From Saccoglossus kowalevskii (taxonomy: Eukaryota; Hemichordata; Enteropneusta; Harrimaniidae), in assembly GCF_000003605.2 (NCBI RefSeq), contig NW_003153249.1, forward strand, positions 58,141 to 78,546: 20,406 bases of DNA, in the 5' to 3' direction. Below the pieces are notes generated by a model. That model was not told the origin of the DNA and made no database searches. It saw nothing but the letters and a program-made list of their open reading frames with translations. How positions within the stretch are numbered: position 1 is the first letter of the stretch; each line of letters begins with the position of its first letter. Of this stretch, positions 10,359-18,120 are shown in pieces. The translations under genes and the position numbers were made by a program.

Positions 10359-10399
10359 TTTGATCCACCGTCCCTCGTGTTGAGGGACGGTGTTTGATC
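10359..10399. repeat. 27-bp perfect hairpin flanked by 7-bp direct repeats
   Basis: CACCGTCCCTC (10366-10376), loop GTGTT, then GAGGGACGGTG (10382-10392) form an 11-bp perfect stem. The direct repeats TTTGATC at 10359-10365 and 10393-10399 abut it exactly on both sides; with the adjoining TG the direct match extends to 9 bp. The layout resembles a tiny insertion with target-site duplication, or the terminal hairpin left by a larger element. The stem is GC-rich against AT-rich flanks. No second copy occurs in the window. Transcribed in either direction it would fold stably. Confidence 0.85.
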
Positions 10400-10899
10400 T
10401 ACCCCCGGTAACAGTTATGCAAAGGCACTCTCCTGCCGCTTCACAAAACTCAGGAGTAGCCATGTCAACCGGATAAAAAAAAAATATTTACTAGCACTAT
10501 GTAGGATATATAGAGCTTTACAACATGTCCGTTAAGCTCGGGCCCTTAGATATGAACATGTAATACAATAGTACATACCATAGAGACGTCTATTTCATTT
10601 CCGCAATTTAAAAATACATCATTATCGAAATACACGTACGACCACAGATATGAGCAAATTGTGTTAATTTCAATGTATTCCGTTATCCTGTGTAGTAATA
10701 CTATACTTTAATAGTGTACATTTCAATTGATTTGTGTTCATATACTAGGTACAATGCACAGTTGTCAGTGGAACAGTTTTCGTCACGCAACCTTTTTCAG
10801 TATTGGTCATTATCTAAATAGTATTGAACAAAACCCGGTAGTTATCATTTAGAGTCCCTTCAACAGTACATTAAAAATAATGTAATTCATTATATAGTA
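10400..10899. other. Unassigned region
   Basis: AT-rich apart from the first ~80 bases. No open frame or repeat worth calling was found. It ends at a palindromic CRE. Confidence 0.35.
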
Positions 10900-11095
10900 T
10901 GACGTCATATGGAATTACTAGTACTTTCCGGGATCTTATTTGTATCTGGGATATGGCGGCTCGTTCGAACAAGTCAACGCGAGTATCGTCGTTGGTGGCG
11001 CCCCTCTTTCTACTTGAAGAGGCGTTTCATGTTAATGACAATCTTCGCCAGCCAAAATTCGTTTATTCGAATAGTTATAATTCAAGATGGCGCTA
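10900..11095 (+). promoter_or_regulatory. Cluster of promoter-type motifs (CRE, YY1-like)
   Basis: A perfect CRE, TGACGTCA, lies at 10900-10907. It is followed by an ETS/STAT-like TTTCCGGGAT at 10925-10934, ATATGGCGGCTC (YY1-like) at 10951-10962, GGTGGCGCCCC near 10995, and TTCAAGATGGCGC, a close match to the YY1 AAGATGGCG core, at 11081-11093. The stretch is richer in CpG than its flanks. In animals, CRE and YY1 sites cluster near TATA-less start sites. No downstream gene could be tied to it. Confidence 0.25.
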
Positions 11096-11247
11096 ATTTA
11101 AAAATTAATCATATTCTTACAAAGTCGAATGAACTACTGCAGTGCCTGCGTCAAATATGCGTTGTGAATATTGTGAATGGCTGGCCATTCTTCACACCGA
11201 TCAGAAGAAAGCATGTACTTGTGCACATCATATTGTCACCAGTCTGA
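10909..11247 (+). CDS. ATG-initiated 112-codon open frame, unrecognised, doubtful
   Basis: The frame starts at an ATG immediately after the CRE and has a hydrophobic N-terminus (MELLVLSGILFVSGIW) followed by an Arg-rich stretch (REYRRWWRPSF), like a signal anchor. The rest is Ile/Leu/Lys-rich with no recognisable domain, and codon use does not stand out from neighbouring non-coding DNA. The same bases hold several promoter-type motifs, which argues against coding. It is probably fortuitous; a small membrane protein is the alternative. Confidence 0.12.
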   Translation: MELLVLSGILFVSGIWRLVRTSQREYRRWWRPSFYLKRRFMLMTIFASQNSFIRIVIIQDGANLKINHILTKSNELLQCLRQICVVNIVNGWPFFTPIRRKHVLVHIILSPV

Positions 11248-11634
11248 GATACACCTAAAAGTATATGGCAGTATTCCTTTTGGCGATATGAGCAATCAAT
11301 GAGATGATTGCTGCCCGAATTGTATTTAACACATGATTACGTAGTGATCTCAAGGTAACAGGATACATCCCACAATGCAATTTTACGAGGTAGTCAGTTA
11401 GAGTTGAGTTCAGTCAGAGTGAGAATAGAATAGACAGTGGAGACAGTGCAGAGTAGAGGGTCAACCAGAAAGTTGGGTCGAAGATCGAGTGAACGACAGA
11501 TCGGGTCAGTACGGCTTACCACAATTACAATTAGGCCTAGGAATGTGCAACTCTGGGTGTGTCTTATATTATAAATTATGAAAACTACATGCAGTGACTT
11601 GTGTAAATGTTGTTGAGCAGTTAAAATATCACCT

Positions 11635-11865
11635 ATGCGATCCCAGAAGGTACCGTCAAAGCTAAGCAACATACCCCAAATTCAACCCAGACAGCGTAAC
11701 TTATTTTCCCCGGACGACGAACCACATCCATCCATCCAACCATCCAACCCAAAACCCCTGCCACGCGAAACCCGGATAACAATAGAATCAACTGTTGATA
11801 TTCCAGTCCAAGGGCATGTTGAAATCACATCGCAGTATGCTAGAAAACAGTGTAGCTCCTTTTAA
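11635..11865 (+). CDS. ATG-initiated 76-codon open frame, proline-rich, unrecognised
   Basis: The frame starts with ATG (MRSQKVPSKLSNIPQIQPR) and encodes a Pro/Ser/Gln-rich, probably disordered peptide ending ARKQCSSF before a TAA. The sequence is more C-rich than the flanks, and a CATC/CAAC simple run at about 11728-11752 gives the HPSIQPSNP part. An AAAG|GTGATAAGG donor-like site follows just after the stop, and a GAAG|GTACCG site lies only 14 nt inside, so exon boundaries are ambiguous. The purine-rich block upstream (11395-11510) might belong to the same transcript or to an old retroelement. I have no family assignment. Confidence 0.22.
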   Translation: MRSQKVPSKLSNIPQIQPRQRNLFSPDDEPHPSIQPSNPKPLPRETRITIESTVDIPVQGHVEITSQYARKQCSSF

Positions 11866-12923
11866 AGGTGATAAGGACGTTACATTTTCCAATTTGTTCA
11901 CAAGACAACAGTATTGACCTCAACTTGAAACTGTCTGGCTTACTAGTAAGACGGAAGGTTTTTAACGACACGGGACAAATTAAGGCTGGCAGCTTTATAT
12001 CACGACACGTCAGTAAATGTGGTGAATAAAATGCCGTTGGCGGCGTAAATACAGATTTCGGAACATGAAAAAAAAACTCGTTCACATGTCTGTTTTTTCT
12101 GAGAAAATAGGTTAATTGTCAAATCGTCGACATGTAGAAGATACACATAAATATGAAAATAATCGCGATTACGAAAGGTTTACATTTTCACTACTGCTTG
12201 TTTTATCTGAAATGGGGCTCGGAAAATGCTGATTTCAGGTCCCGTTTTTATTACTCTATGATGGGACGTTCAGAACGTTTTGATATAGATTGGTTTTGTT
12301 TGTATTCCTATTTTATTGTTCATAATAAGTACATCAAAATGATTAAAAACAATATTATAATTCCATTACACCATGGCCCTGCAAGATATACCACCCGTTC
12401 ATATATGTCACACTTCCTTGATATTAACCTTCGCCACCATCCAAATTGTTCTGCACTTTCTTTCTAATATTCTACAATATTTCTACAGAGGAACCATAAT
12501 TTAACAACCAGTTGACGAAATTTGAGTCTATTTTTAGTTTTTACTCAACAATTTTGCTATTTTGTCCCAATATAAGACTATAAACGGTACTATTTTGTGG
12601 ATTTGTGATAAAAAAAGGGGAACTTGTGGTGAGATGGTTAATAAGGCATGTGGGCGTAAAGGTGTTTCTACTCGTATCATTAACTCTTGTTCTAGATTCT
12701 CCTTCATATCATTGTCCAGAAGTCTATTTCTCTGGGGCAGTTTCCGTTCCAGATGAAACGGGCCAATGTTGTATCTATTTTTATTTCGCAGTTTTTTAAA
12801 ATTTATCGCTTTTGTTTTGTTAATTTTCTTAATTTATATCAACCCTCATATCAAATATGGTTTCTTCCAAAAACAGATCGACTAATACTACTGTAGCTTA
12901 CACCGTAACCTCTAATCTGATTG
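11866..12923. other. Unassigned region
   Basis: No supported gene is visible. ATTCTACAATATTTCTACAG, ending near 12488, is a good acceptor-like tract, but what follows is stop-rich. Overlapping + strand frames at 12562-12799 lack codon bias, and neither has a clean exon boundary. Confidence 0.35.
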
Positions 12924-12940
12924 CATACATACATACATAC
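12924..12940. repeat. Short (CATA)n microsatellite
   Basis: About four perfect CATA units. A shorter ACATACATACAT run lies near 15721-15731. Confidence 0.85.
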
Positions 12941-13107
12941 TTTAGTAACGTTTCAAAAATGTCGGCCACTCATTGCTGCTCTACTAAGCTTCTAAATTTG
13001 GCATCTGTGGCAACATGCACCGATGGTTTTCCACTCACCTTGATCAGAGACCGTGACAGCAGCGAGTAGCATTGGGTGGTCACGTGTCTAAATGGCTCAA
13101 TGCATAA

Positions 13108-13164
13108 TTGGGTGTCCTTCAGGGTTCACTTCTGGGACCCTGTTTATCATGCACGCATAGATAG
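13108..13164 (+). pseudogene. Degenerate LINE reverse-transcriptase fragment (probable)
   Basis: The frame beginning at 13108 reads LGVLQGSLLGPCLS, closely matching the highly conserved non-LTR reverse-transcriptase motif GVPQGSVLGPLLF, which lies just before the catalytic YxDD region. A stop precedes it and another follows at 13162-13164, so it is broken. The preceding ~60 codons (12857-13069) are open in a different frame and might be more of the same relic, with IRDRDSS where an upstream R-rich segment is often seen, but that similarity is weak. No YxDD box is found downstream, where AT-rich repeat sequence takes over. The call rests on a single short motif. Confidence 0.35.
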
Positions 13165-13181
13165 TGATACAATATCTCGGC

Positions 13182-13298
13182 GCGATATGCAGATATCACA
13201 TCTTCCAACTGTTATAACTAACTAACATATATTACAATATACTTTTATTAAATATATCACATATCATGATACTGCAATATGCAAATACCGCGATACCA
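13182..13298. repeat. Degenerate AT-rich repeat, first block (two copies)
   Basis: Two diverged copies of a GCAATATACAGATATCGCGA-type core start at 13182 and 13274, 92 bp apart. The same core recurs at 14116, 14237 and 14332. The family looks old. MITE copy B lies directly to its right, apparently inserted into or beside the block. Confidence 0.6.
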
Positions 13299-13318
13299 GT
13301 ATCTAATTATTATAACCA

Positions 13319-13483
13319 TTAAAGCGGGGGAGTCGTCACCTGCGCATGCGTCCGATGGCCATAGCGTGGCATTGTTTACAAACAAGCGTCTAACCATGAG
13401 CCTTTGCGTTTTTAGCGTGTGTTGTTATCGTCGCTTGGGACTCAATTCCCGCGCGTGCGCAGATGACGATGTTCCCGCTTTAA
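13319..13483 (+). mobile_element. MITE-like element, copy B (TTAA-flanked, 165 bp)
   Basis: This is the second copy of the element at 10010-10173, in the opposite orientation. It has perfect TTAA at both ends (13319-13322 and 13480-13483). The termini read inward as AGCGGGGGAGTCGTCACC and AGCGGGAACATCGTCATC. The interior shares long identical blocks with copy A, such as GTTTACAAACAAGCGTCTA and TCGTCGCTTGGGACTCAATT. No transposase is encoded, so mobilisation would need a transposase supplied elsewhere. It overlaps a fortuitous 70-codon frame. Intact flanking TTAA on both sides makes this the cleaner copy for defining the ends. Confidence 0.92.
13450..13461 (-). promoter_or_regulatory. NRF-1 consensus-like site in MITE copy B
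   Basis: On the - strand this reads TGCGCACGCGCG, a full match to YGCGCAYGCGCR. The other terminus carries TGCGCATGCGTC at 13341-13352, one base off. The same full and near-match asymmetry is seen in copy A. Confidence 0.45.
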
Positions 13484-13671
13484 ATATTTAGATGTTATTT
13501 ACGACTAACGTCGGCGATAACCCGTGTCGTTTAACACTTGTACAAGTAATAACCGTGAATGACCTATTTATTATATGAGCAACTGCGGAAAAAGTAGAGG
13601 GCAGTCGTCGTGCCGCGCCCTGTTCGATATGGGACTCATACAGCGCGTGTAAAATACTAGTACATTGTTTG

Positions 13672-13714
13672 TTTGTAATTCAAACGTGCGAATTACAAAA
13701 TTGTAATTCAAACG
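13672..13714. repeat. Interlocking direct and inverted repeats of TTGTAATTCAAACG
   Basis: TTGTAATTCAAACG occurs at 13673-13686 and 13701-13714. Between them GAATTACAAA (13690-13699) is complementary to both, so it can pair leftward (10-bp stem, 8-nt loop) or rightward (9-bp stem, 2-nt loop). The result is a small mutually exclusive hairpin pair. Confidence 0.85.
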
Positions 13715-13918
13715 AGGGCTGGTAAATATTCTCGGATTTCTGTCAAATCACTGAGTTGAATCTGTATTACTAGAATTACTGTACATCTGTATTACTGTAC
13801 ATTACTAGAATATCTATATTAGCGAATGGGATCGTCCGTAATCGATTAAACTAACGCGGGCAACACATTAGTTTCGTTGTCAATATCGATAAGGATCACG
13901 TGCGTTACTACCAAAGTG

Positions 13919-13937
13919 GTTACCAAACACTGGTAAC
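13919..13937. repeat. Perfect inverted repeat GTTACCA-aacac-TGGTAAC
   Basis: Seven-base arms are separated by five bases. The arms resemble RFX X-box halves (GTTACC and GGTAAC), but the spacing is longer than the 0-3 bases usual for an X-box. Confidence 0.7.
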
Positions 13938-14115
13938 TTTGTTGTAGATAAATCATGGTATCTCTAGATTTGAAGTTACGCCCCTATGTCGTTGTTATTT
14001 GTTGACGCATTGTCGAAATATAATACTGGGGTTAAACAAAGGGTCAAAGAAAATATATGACCAAATTATAATATCATATAATTACACTCATACCTGACCA
14101 TAACATACAAATAAC

Positions 14116-14400
14116 GCAATATACAAATATCGCGATATGTGTCTGTTATTACTTTATTATTTTTATTATTATCATCAACATATAATACAATATTTATAAT
14201 ATTTCTGTTACACTTAAATCATGGCCTAAAAGTAATACAATATACAGATATTACACTATCCAATTATATAACAACATATATTAATATATTCATCTTTGTT
14301 GCGTCATACTCATATCTTGGTATAAAATAATGCTATATACAGATATCACAATACCACTAGCAGCTGTTATCGCGATATAAAGCTATCGCGATATATCGAT
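14116..14400. repeat. Degenerate AT-rich repeat, second block (three copies plus CGCGATA tail)
   Basis: Diverged cores start at 14116, 14237 and 14332, spaced 121 and 95 bp. The block closes with TATCGCGATATAAAGC and another TATCGCGATATATCG at about 14368-14400. The alternating GATATC/CGCGATAT pattern marks it as the same family as the 13182-13298 block. No coding potential. Confidence 0.6.
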
Positions 14401-14972
14401 CATACAATCATCTTTACACACTATACGCGGCTATTATGGTACATACAACTACATGACAAACATTGAGGTTATGATTTATATGGCGTAGATCAGAGTGACT
14501 ACCATGTCAAAGTGGTCACAATACTGATTACAGTTTGTCACGGGGCGATCGGAACAATCCATGTAGATTTCAGACGATAATAAACACTGCAAGTAGTTTC
14601 TATAGAACGCCACACTAAGCAAAGTCAAGTGGGGCGCTTAAATATTTATAACACTAAAGTTCAACATCATTATCTGTCAAGGAGTTCTCTCACTCGGGTT
14701 CAAGCACTTCTCGTTAAAGGGAGAAAACAGACCAACCTTGACAAGTGAGCTCACTTCAGACTTTGACAGATTCTTTTCAAAATGACCAATTTGTAAAAAT
14801 CAAACAAGTTCACCGTTAAATAAATAAATTCATTAATGCCGCATATACCAATGAAGCATGTTGGTTGTTACTGGGCGATAGTAAACGATGTTTACGATTC
14901 AGTTAGTAGTACAAAGTAGAATAGACATGACTGAACTCGGGAAAAGACCCCAAAAATAAACATATAAGCACA
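14401..14972. other. Unassigned region with a 14-bp palindrome
   Basis: A perfect palindrome AAGTGAGCTCACTT lies at 14743-14756. TGTCAAGG at 14675-14682 is inverted as CCTTGACA at 14736-14743, and a related CTTTGACAG follows at about 14761. No open frame is supported. Confidence 0.4.
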
Positions 14973-15287
14973 ATGCACCTTCGCGTACGAAATCCTATTG
15001 TTATAGTTAATTATTTCCACTTTCTCTTTGTAATGATATTATTTAGTAAAACTCATTCATTTCCTATTTCCTTGGCCTTAGATAACGTTTTCTCACTACA
15101 AAGTGAAGTTCATCCGATCATTTTGTCTCACTCAAAACCCACAAACCTCAATAAATATATCACAAATTGGTTTCCAAAATCCGCCGAAAACACTATACAG
15201 TCATTAGGTACAAACTTATCTTGTTGTCATGGTGATAGCGAACCGGTGTACAGGTTGTCGGCATGTTGCCACATTTCAGAAGGTTAG
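14973..15287 (+). CDS. ATG-initiated 104-codon open frame with hydrophobic N-terminus, doubtful
   Basis: The frame starts at an ATG and carries a hydrophobic segment (IVIVNYFHFLFVMILF) that could act as a signal peptide or anchor. A Ser/His/Pro-rich body follows, with a Cys-containing tail (LSCCHGDSE, SACCHISEG). A GAAG|GTTAGG donor-like site sits at the very end, just before the TAG. No domain was recognised and the base composition is only slightly above background. A second open frame overlaps its end at 15263-15625. A lineage-specific secreted peptide is possible; a chance frame is at least as likely. Confidence 0.17.
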   Translation: MHLRVRNPIVIVNYFHFLFVMILFSKTHSFPISLALDNVFSLQSEVHPIILSHSKPTNLNKYITNWFPKSAENTIQSLGTNLSCCHGDSEPVYRLSACCHISEG

Positions 15288-15558
15288 GGGGTCCTGTGTT
15301 GTTGCTCGGTTATAAGCTACCTGTTGTAGTCATACATCTATGTGTCTTGTCGCCAACGGAGGGGCTTTGTGTCGACTGGTTTACATGCATCTTTGCTCAC
15401 ATCGTTAGTCATCTACAATTATTAACATCCAAACGGATTTATTTTGGATCCAGTGTTTTTTACCTGTGCCGTGGCCGTTTATTATTGAAGGGAAGTCATT
15501 ATTTCTCGCCCGCTCCTCGACATCAGACTATTTGTTTAGATTGTTGCTTTTTATTCAG

Positions 15559-15610
15559 CCAAAATGTCACGATCAACGACGACAACCGAGTCTGCCAGTT
15601 CATTTTCGAG
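15559..15610 (+). CDS. Candidate initial coding exon, MSRSTTTTESASSFS, product unknown
   Basis: An ATG at 15564 (CCAAAATGT, A at -3) opens 15 codons plus 2 nt, rich in Ser/Thr, ending at a consensus donor TTCGAG|GTGAGAAG at 15610/15611 in phase 2. A very good acceptor-like tract (TTGCTTTTTATTCAG) ends at 15558, five bases before the ATG, so the coding start may lie in a second exon with a spliced non-coding leader. G+C is well above the flanks. Coding length (47 nt), phase and the final TTTCGAG-like context mirror the candidate at 1746-1792. The next plausible acceptor, CTTCGCAG at 15668, would need an intron of only about 58 nt and leads quickly to a stop, so I do not use it. Confidence 0.4.
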
Positions 15611-16512
15611 GTGAGAAGTATTTAAAAGTATATATATATTTCCAAATTACGTCACTGTTCCTTCGCAGGTGTGTTTCATCAGTAAATTTCAGAGTGTGCT
15701 GATTTCATTCAATACGGTGTACATACATACATTTCTTGTTCTATTGACACTGTTCAAATAACATCGCTTTCCACCCTCACTGCGGTAATTGTCAATTCCT
15801 AGTTGTCCGTCCATATGTTGTATTATAAGACTGACGTTGTATATTGTACCGGTTTCCATTGCATGACTAACGTGTGCAATTAAGATTGATTATTTTGAAA
15901 ACACCATGACCAGAAATTGCCACGGAACTTGAAAGTGGAATAAGAGCACTATGTACAACTTATTATAAAACTGTGCGAAAGAGTATAATAGGTATGTCAG
16001 TTACCATTCTCTACCACGCTACTGGGAAACTATCGCGCCTTCAACGTATTTATTTGTTTATATAGACAAGTCCCACTTGTCCCTAAAGTCCACCAATAGT
16101 ACCTCGGATTTGAATGCATTGTACGTGTGATGAATTTATACTTTTGACTAGCTCGGTAGAATATACGACTACATGCGTGTTTGATTACGTTTTGATAGCC
16201 TTGGGTATAACGTGGAATACGGCTAATGCTATAAAACGGGCATCGACAAATAAACGGCGCTATGATATTCTCGGGCGGAATGACTGAACTAATCGTGGTG
16301 TACGTCAGCTTTGTTGACTGTAATTGATATATTTGCATATCATAGTCATAATGATTCTGTAGGAGCGTTGTTTAATATGCCACTTACTTTTCTTAATGGT
16401 TTTTCCATTGGTAAGGCGGTAAGAGTAAAGCGGCGAACATAAAACTAAATAAACTACATATTTTTAATCAATAACACCTGATGAAAATGCTGATGACAAG
16501 TGGATGTTCGCG
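15611..16512. other. Unassigned region, putative intron
   Basis: No supported gene is visible. The - strand frame at 16030-16338 has no clean splice sites. Tandem donor-like sites, TTG|GTAAGGCG|GTAAGAG, lie at about 16411-16424 downstream of an ATG at 16377, but the frame is only 11 codons. On the opposite strand AAAA|GTAAGTGG near 16389 lacks an upstream acceptor. Confidence 0.35.
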
Positions 16513-16547
16513 ATGGTTACCATGGAAACAAGAGAGATTCACTCAAA
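16513..16547 (+). CDS. Weak candidate initial coding exon, MVTMETREIHS
   Basis: An ATG at 16513 (GCGATGG) and a second in-frame ATG at 16522 in an ideal context (ACCATGG) lead to an AAA|GTGAGTAAC donor at 16547/16548 in phase 2. The segment is short, so chance is a serious alternative. It coincides with an RFX-like palindrome, GTTACCATGGAAAC (16516-16529), which could equally explain the ACCATGG string. A GGCGGCCATTTT stretch, related to YY1 sites, follows at 16565-16576. The 13-mer TCACTCAAAGTGA spans the donor. Confidence 0.2.
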
Positions 16548-16773
16548 GTGAGTAACCTTACTCGGGCGGCCATTTTAAAACAATTTTAGTACAGGAACCC
16601 CATTGCCGGACTCAGACTCACAAATTTCCAAAACGTCGATTGCGAAGAATAGCTTTGTACAATTTCATTTAATTCCATTGACAACAACGTCTTAGTTGTC
16701 GCTCCATTTGAATCCACCCAGTGTATGAACTTGGACCTAATGTGCTAGGCATTTGTCATATCAATCGCGGTAC

Positions 16774-16974
16774 CTGATTATAGTCAGAGTCGGGAGGTGC
16801 CGTTTTGATAATTGGCACAGCTGAATAGAGACGTGTGATATTATTCGTTTGTAGTGGGACACCTATAGAGTTGAAGAGTGCCGCACTGAAACATAGTATA
16901 GTTTCACCTATAGAAACCGGACAGCTCTGAGATGGATGGGTATCAATTGGTGCTACGATGAACAGCTCATCACC
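16774..16974 (-). CDS. Best internal-exon candidate: 67 codons, phase 0-0, product unknown
   Basis: Read on the - strand, a textbook acceptor, TTGTATTTTTGTTACAG, ends at 16975. The exon then runs 201 nt to CAG|GTACCG at 16774/16773. It is open throughout in one frame, starting GDELFIVAPIDTHPSQSCPV and ending TAPPDSDYNQ, with exactly 67 codons, so both flanking introns are phase 0. Composition is balanced: two cysteines, few Lys/Arg, beta-strand-like hydrophobic runs and an NIT glycosylation-type sequon. A compact extracellular or scaffold segment is a fair guess, but I recognise no family. Phase-0 symmetry means it could be skipped or duplicated without frameshift. No partner exon on this strand was identified, so introns here would be long. 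A decayed or chance open frame with good sites is the alternative. Confidence 0.5.
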
Positions 16975-17792
16975 CTGTAACAAAAATACAACCCTGACAA
17001 TGCGGCCAAACTGAATGTCGAAAGTTCGCGTTCATAATAGATCGCCTTGGGAGAAGATTAGACTTGTATGCCGGTGAGCAGCTCAACAGTAGGCAGCGAA
17101 CAGAGTAGGCCACTTATAACCACAATGCTGTGGCGGTTTTGTGAGTGCCTATTATATTAAAAATAAGACAACTGAGGCAGAAATAAGCAATATACGCCCT
17201 GCTCTATAATGCAGTCGTTCCATTAACTTTAACTTCGACAGCTTCTGGCAATGTTCGGTAGGATCGATGCATTAATTAGAACATATCAATAAACACTATC
17301 AACGTGAAATTGAATGAAATATCGCCTGACAATACTAATAACCAAGAGGCTACATGCGCTAAGCCATTTGCAGTTATAAAGTAATATCGATAATCTTATT
17401 TGGAACCAGACCCCTTTCAATAAGTCTATTTATGTTCATCAGAGAGTCGTGGATTAGAAGACGCGACTCAAATGAACACAAGTCGTAACTGTCAAGCGTA
17501 CGTGCATACACCATATATTTGCCGATTTATGGTAAACGTCATGAAACCACGGGGGAATGCGAGTTTTTAAAGTAAATTCTACCATCTACATTTGTAACCC
17601 GGGGTAACCGTAAATCTGTAAATGAATGTTATATATCACGGAACTAGGGTTTCTGTAAGGCGCGTCTCACTCTCTAAGTTATCTGTAGTTGCTGATAACG
17701 ACACTCGCGAGTAATATATTGTGAATGTATCACAGCGTAGCAATATAGATCACATCTGTAATAAATTTACGATGTGGCAACAGGAACCGCTC
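16975..17792. other. Unassigned region, putative intron of the leftward candidate
   Basis: No open frame, repeat or motif cluster could be supported. A weak inverted pair, GAGTCG and CGACTC, lies near 17444-17469. Confidence 0.35.
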
Positions 17793-18020
17793 TTTATACA
17801 GCTGCTGAAAACTGTCAAATGAACGTCAAAAGGACTGGGATATATAACCGCATTGGTGTTCTGTTTATAGAGGGCATGCAGTAAAACTGTAAAACGTGTG
17901 TAATCCGAACACCAAATAGAAATTTACGAATTAATGTCTACGGTTTATAGAGGTGTTGTATACTGCTGAAACATGTCTAGCCCGAACGCTAAACGAACTG
18001 GAAAATTGCTGTCATTTATA
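17793..18020. repeat. Degenerate ~70-80 bp tandem repeat (about three copies)
   Basis: TTTATA-beginning copies start at about 17793, 17863 and 17943. The last two share GTTTATAGAGG, then a CTG-AAAC-TGT-like middle and CCGAAC-C-AAA further in, spaced 80 bp. The first shares the GAACGTCAAAAGGACTGG-type part with the third (GAACGCTAAACGAACTGG). Divergence is high, so the copy number is approximate. Confidence 0.5.
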
Positions 18021-18120
18021 CGACGAGTATAACGAGTTCGGGCCCATACAAATCTACGTAATGTACTAGCGAATGTATTAGTGTTTCTCTTGTTGTGACA
18101 GTGGCCACGCTAAGCTACAG

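Larger units (their letters stand above)
13484..14115. other. Unassigned region with short dyads
   Basis: No gene is visible. It contains the dyad cluster at 13672-13714, a jumbled duplication of CTGTATTACTAGAATTACTG at about 13760-13812, and an inverted pair at 13919-13937. Confidence 0.35.

Noticed and set aside
13039-13130. A - strand exon ending at the perfect donor AAG|GTGAGTGG at 13039/13038
   Set aside because: The frame behind it is open for only about 29 codons, no acceptor precedes it, and the opposite strand carries the reverse-transcriptase-like motif. The donor is probably coincidental.
15611-15702. A second exon at 15669 joined to the 15610 donor
   Set aside because: The intron would be only about 58 nt and the joined frame stops within about a dozen codons.
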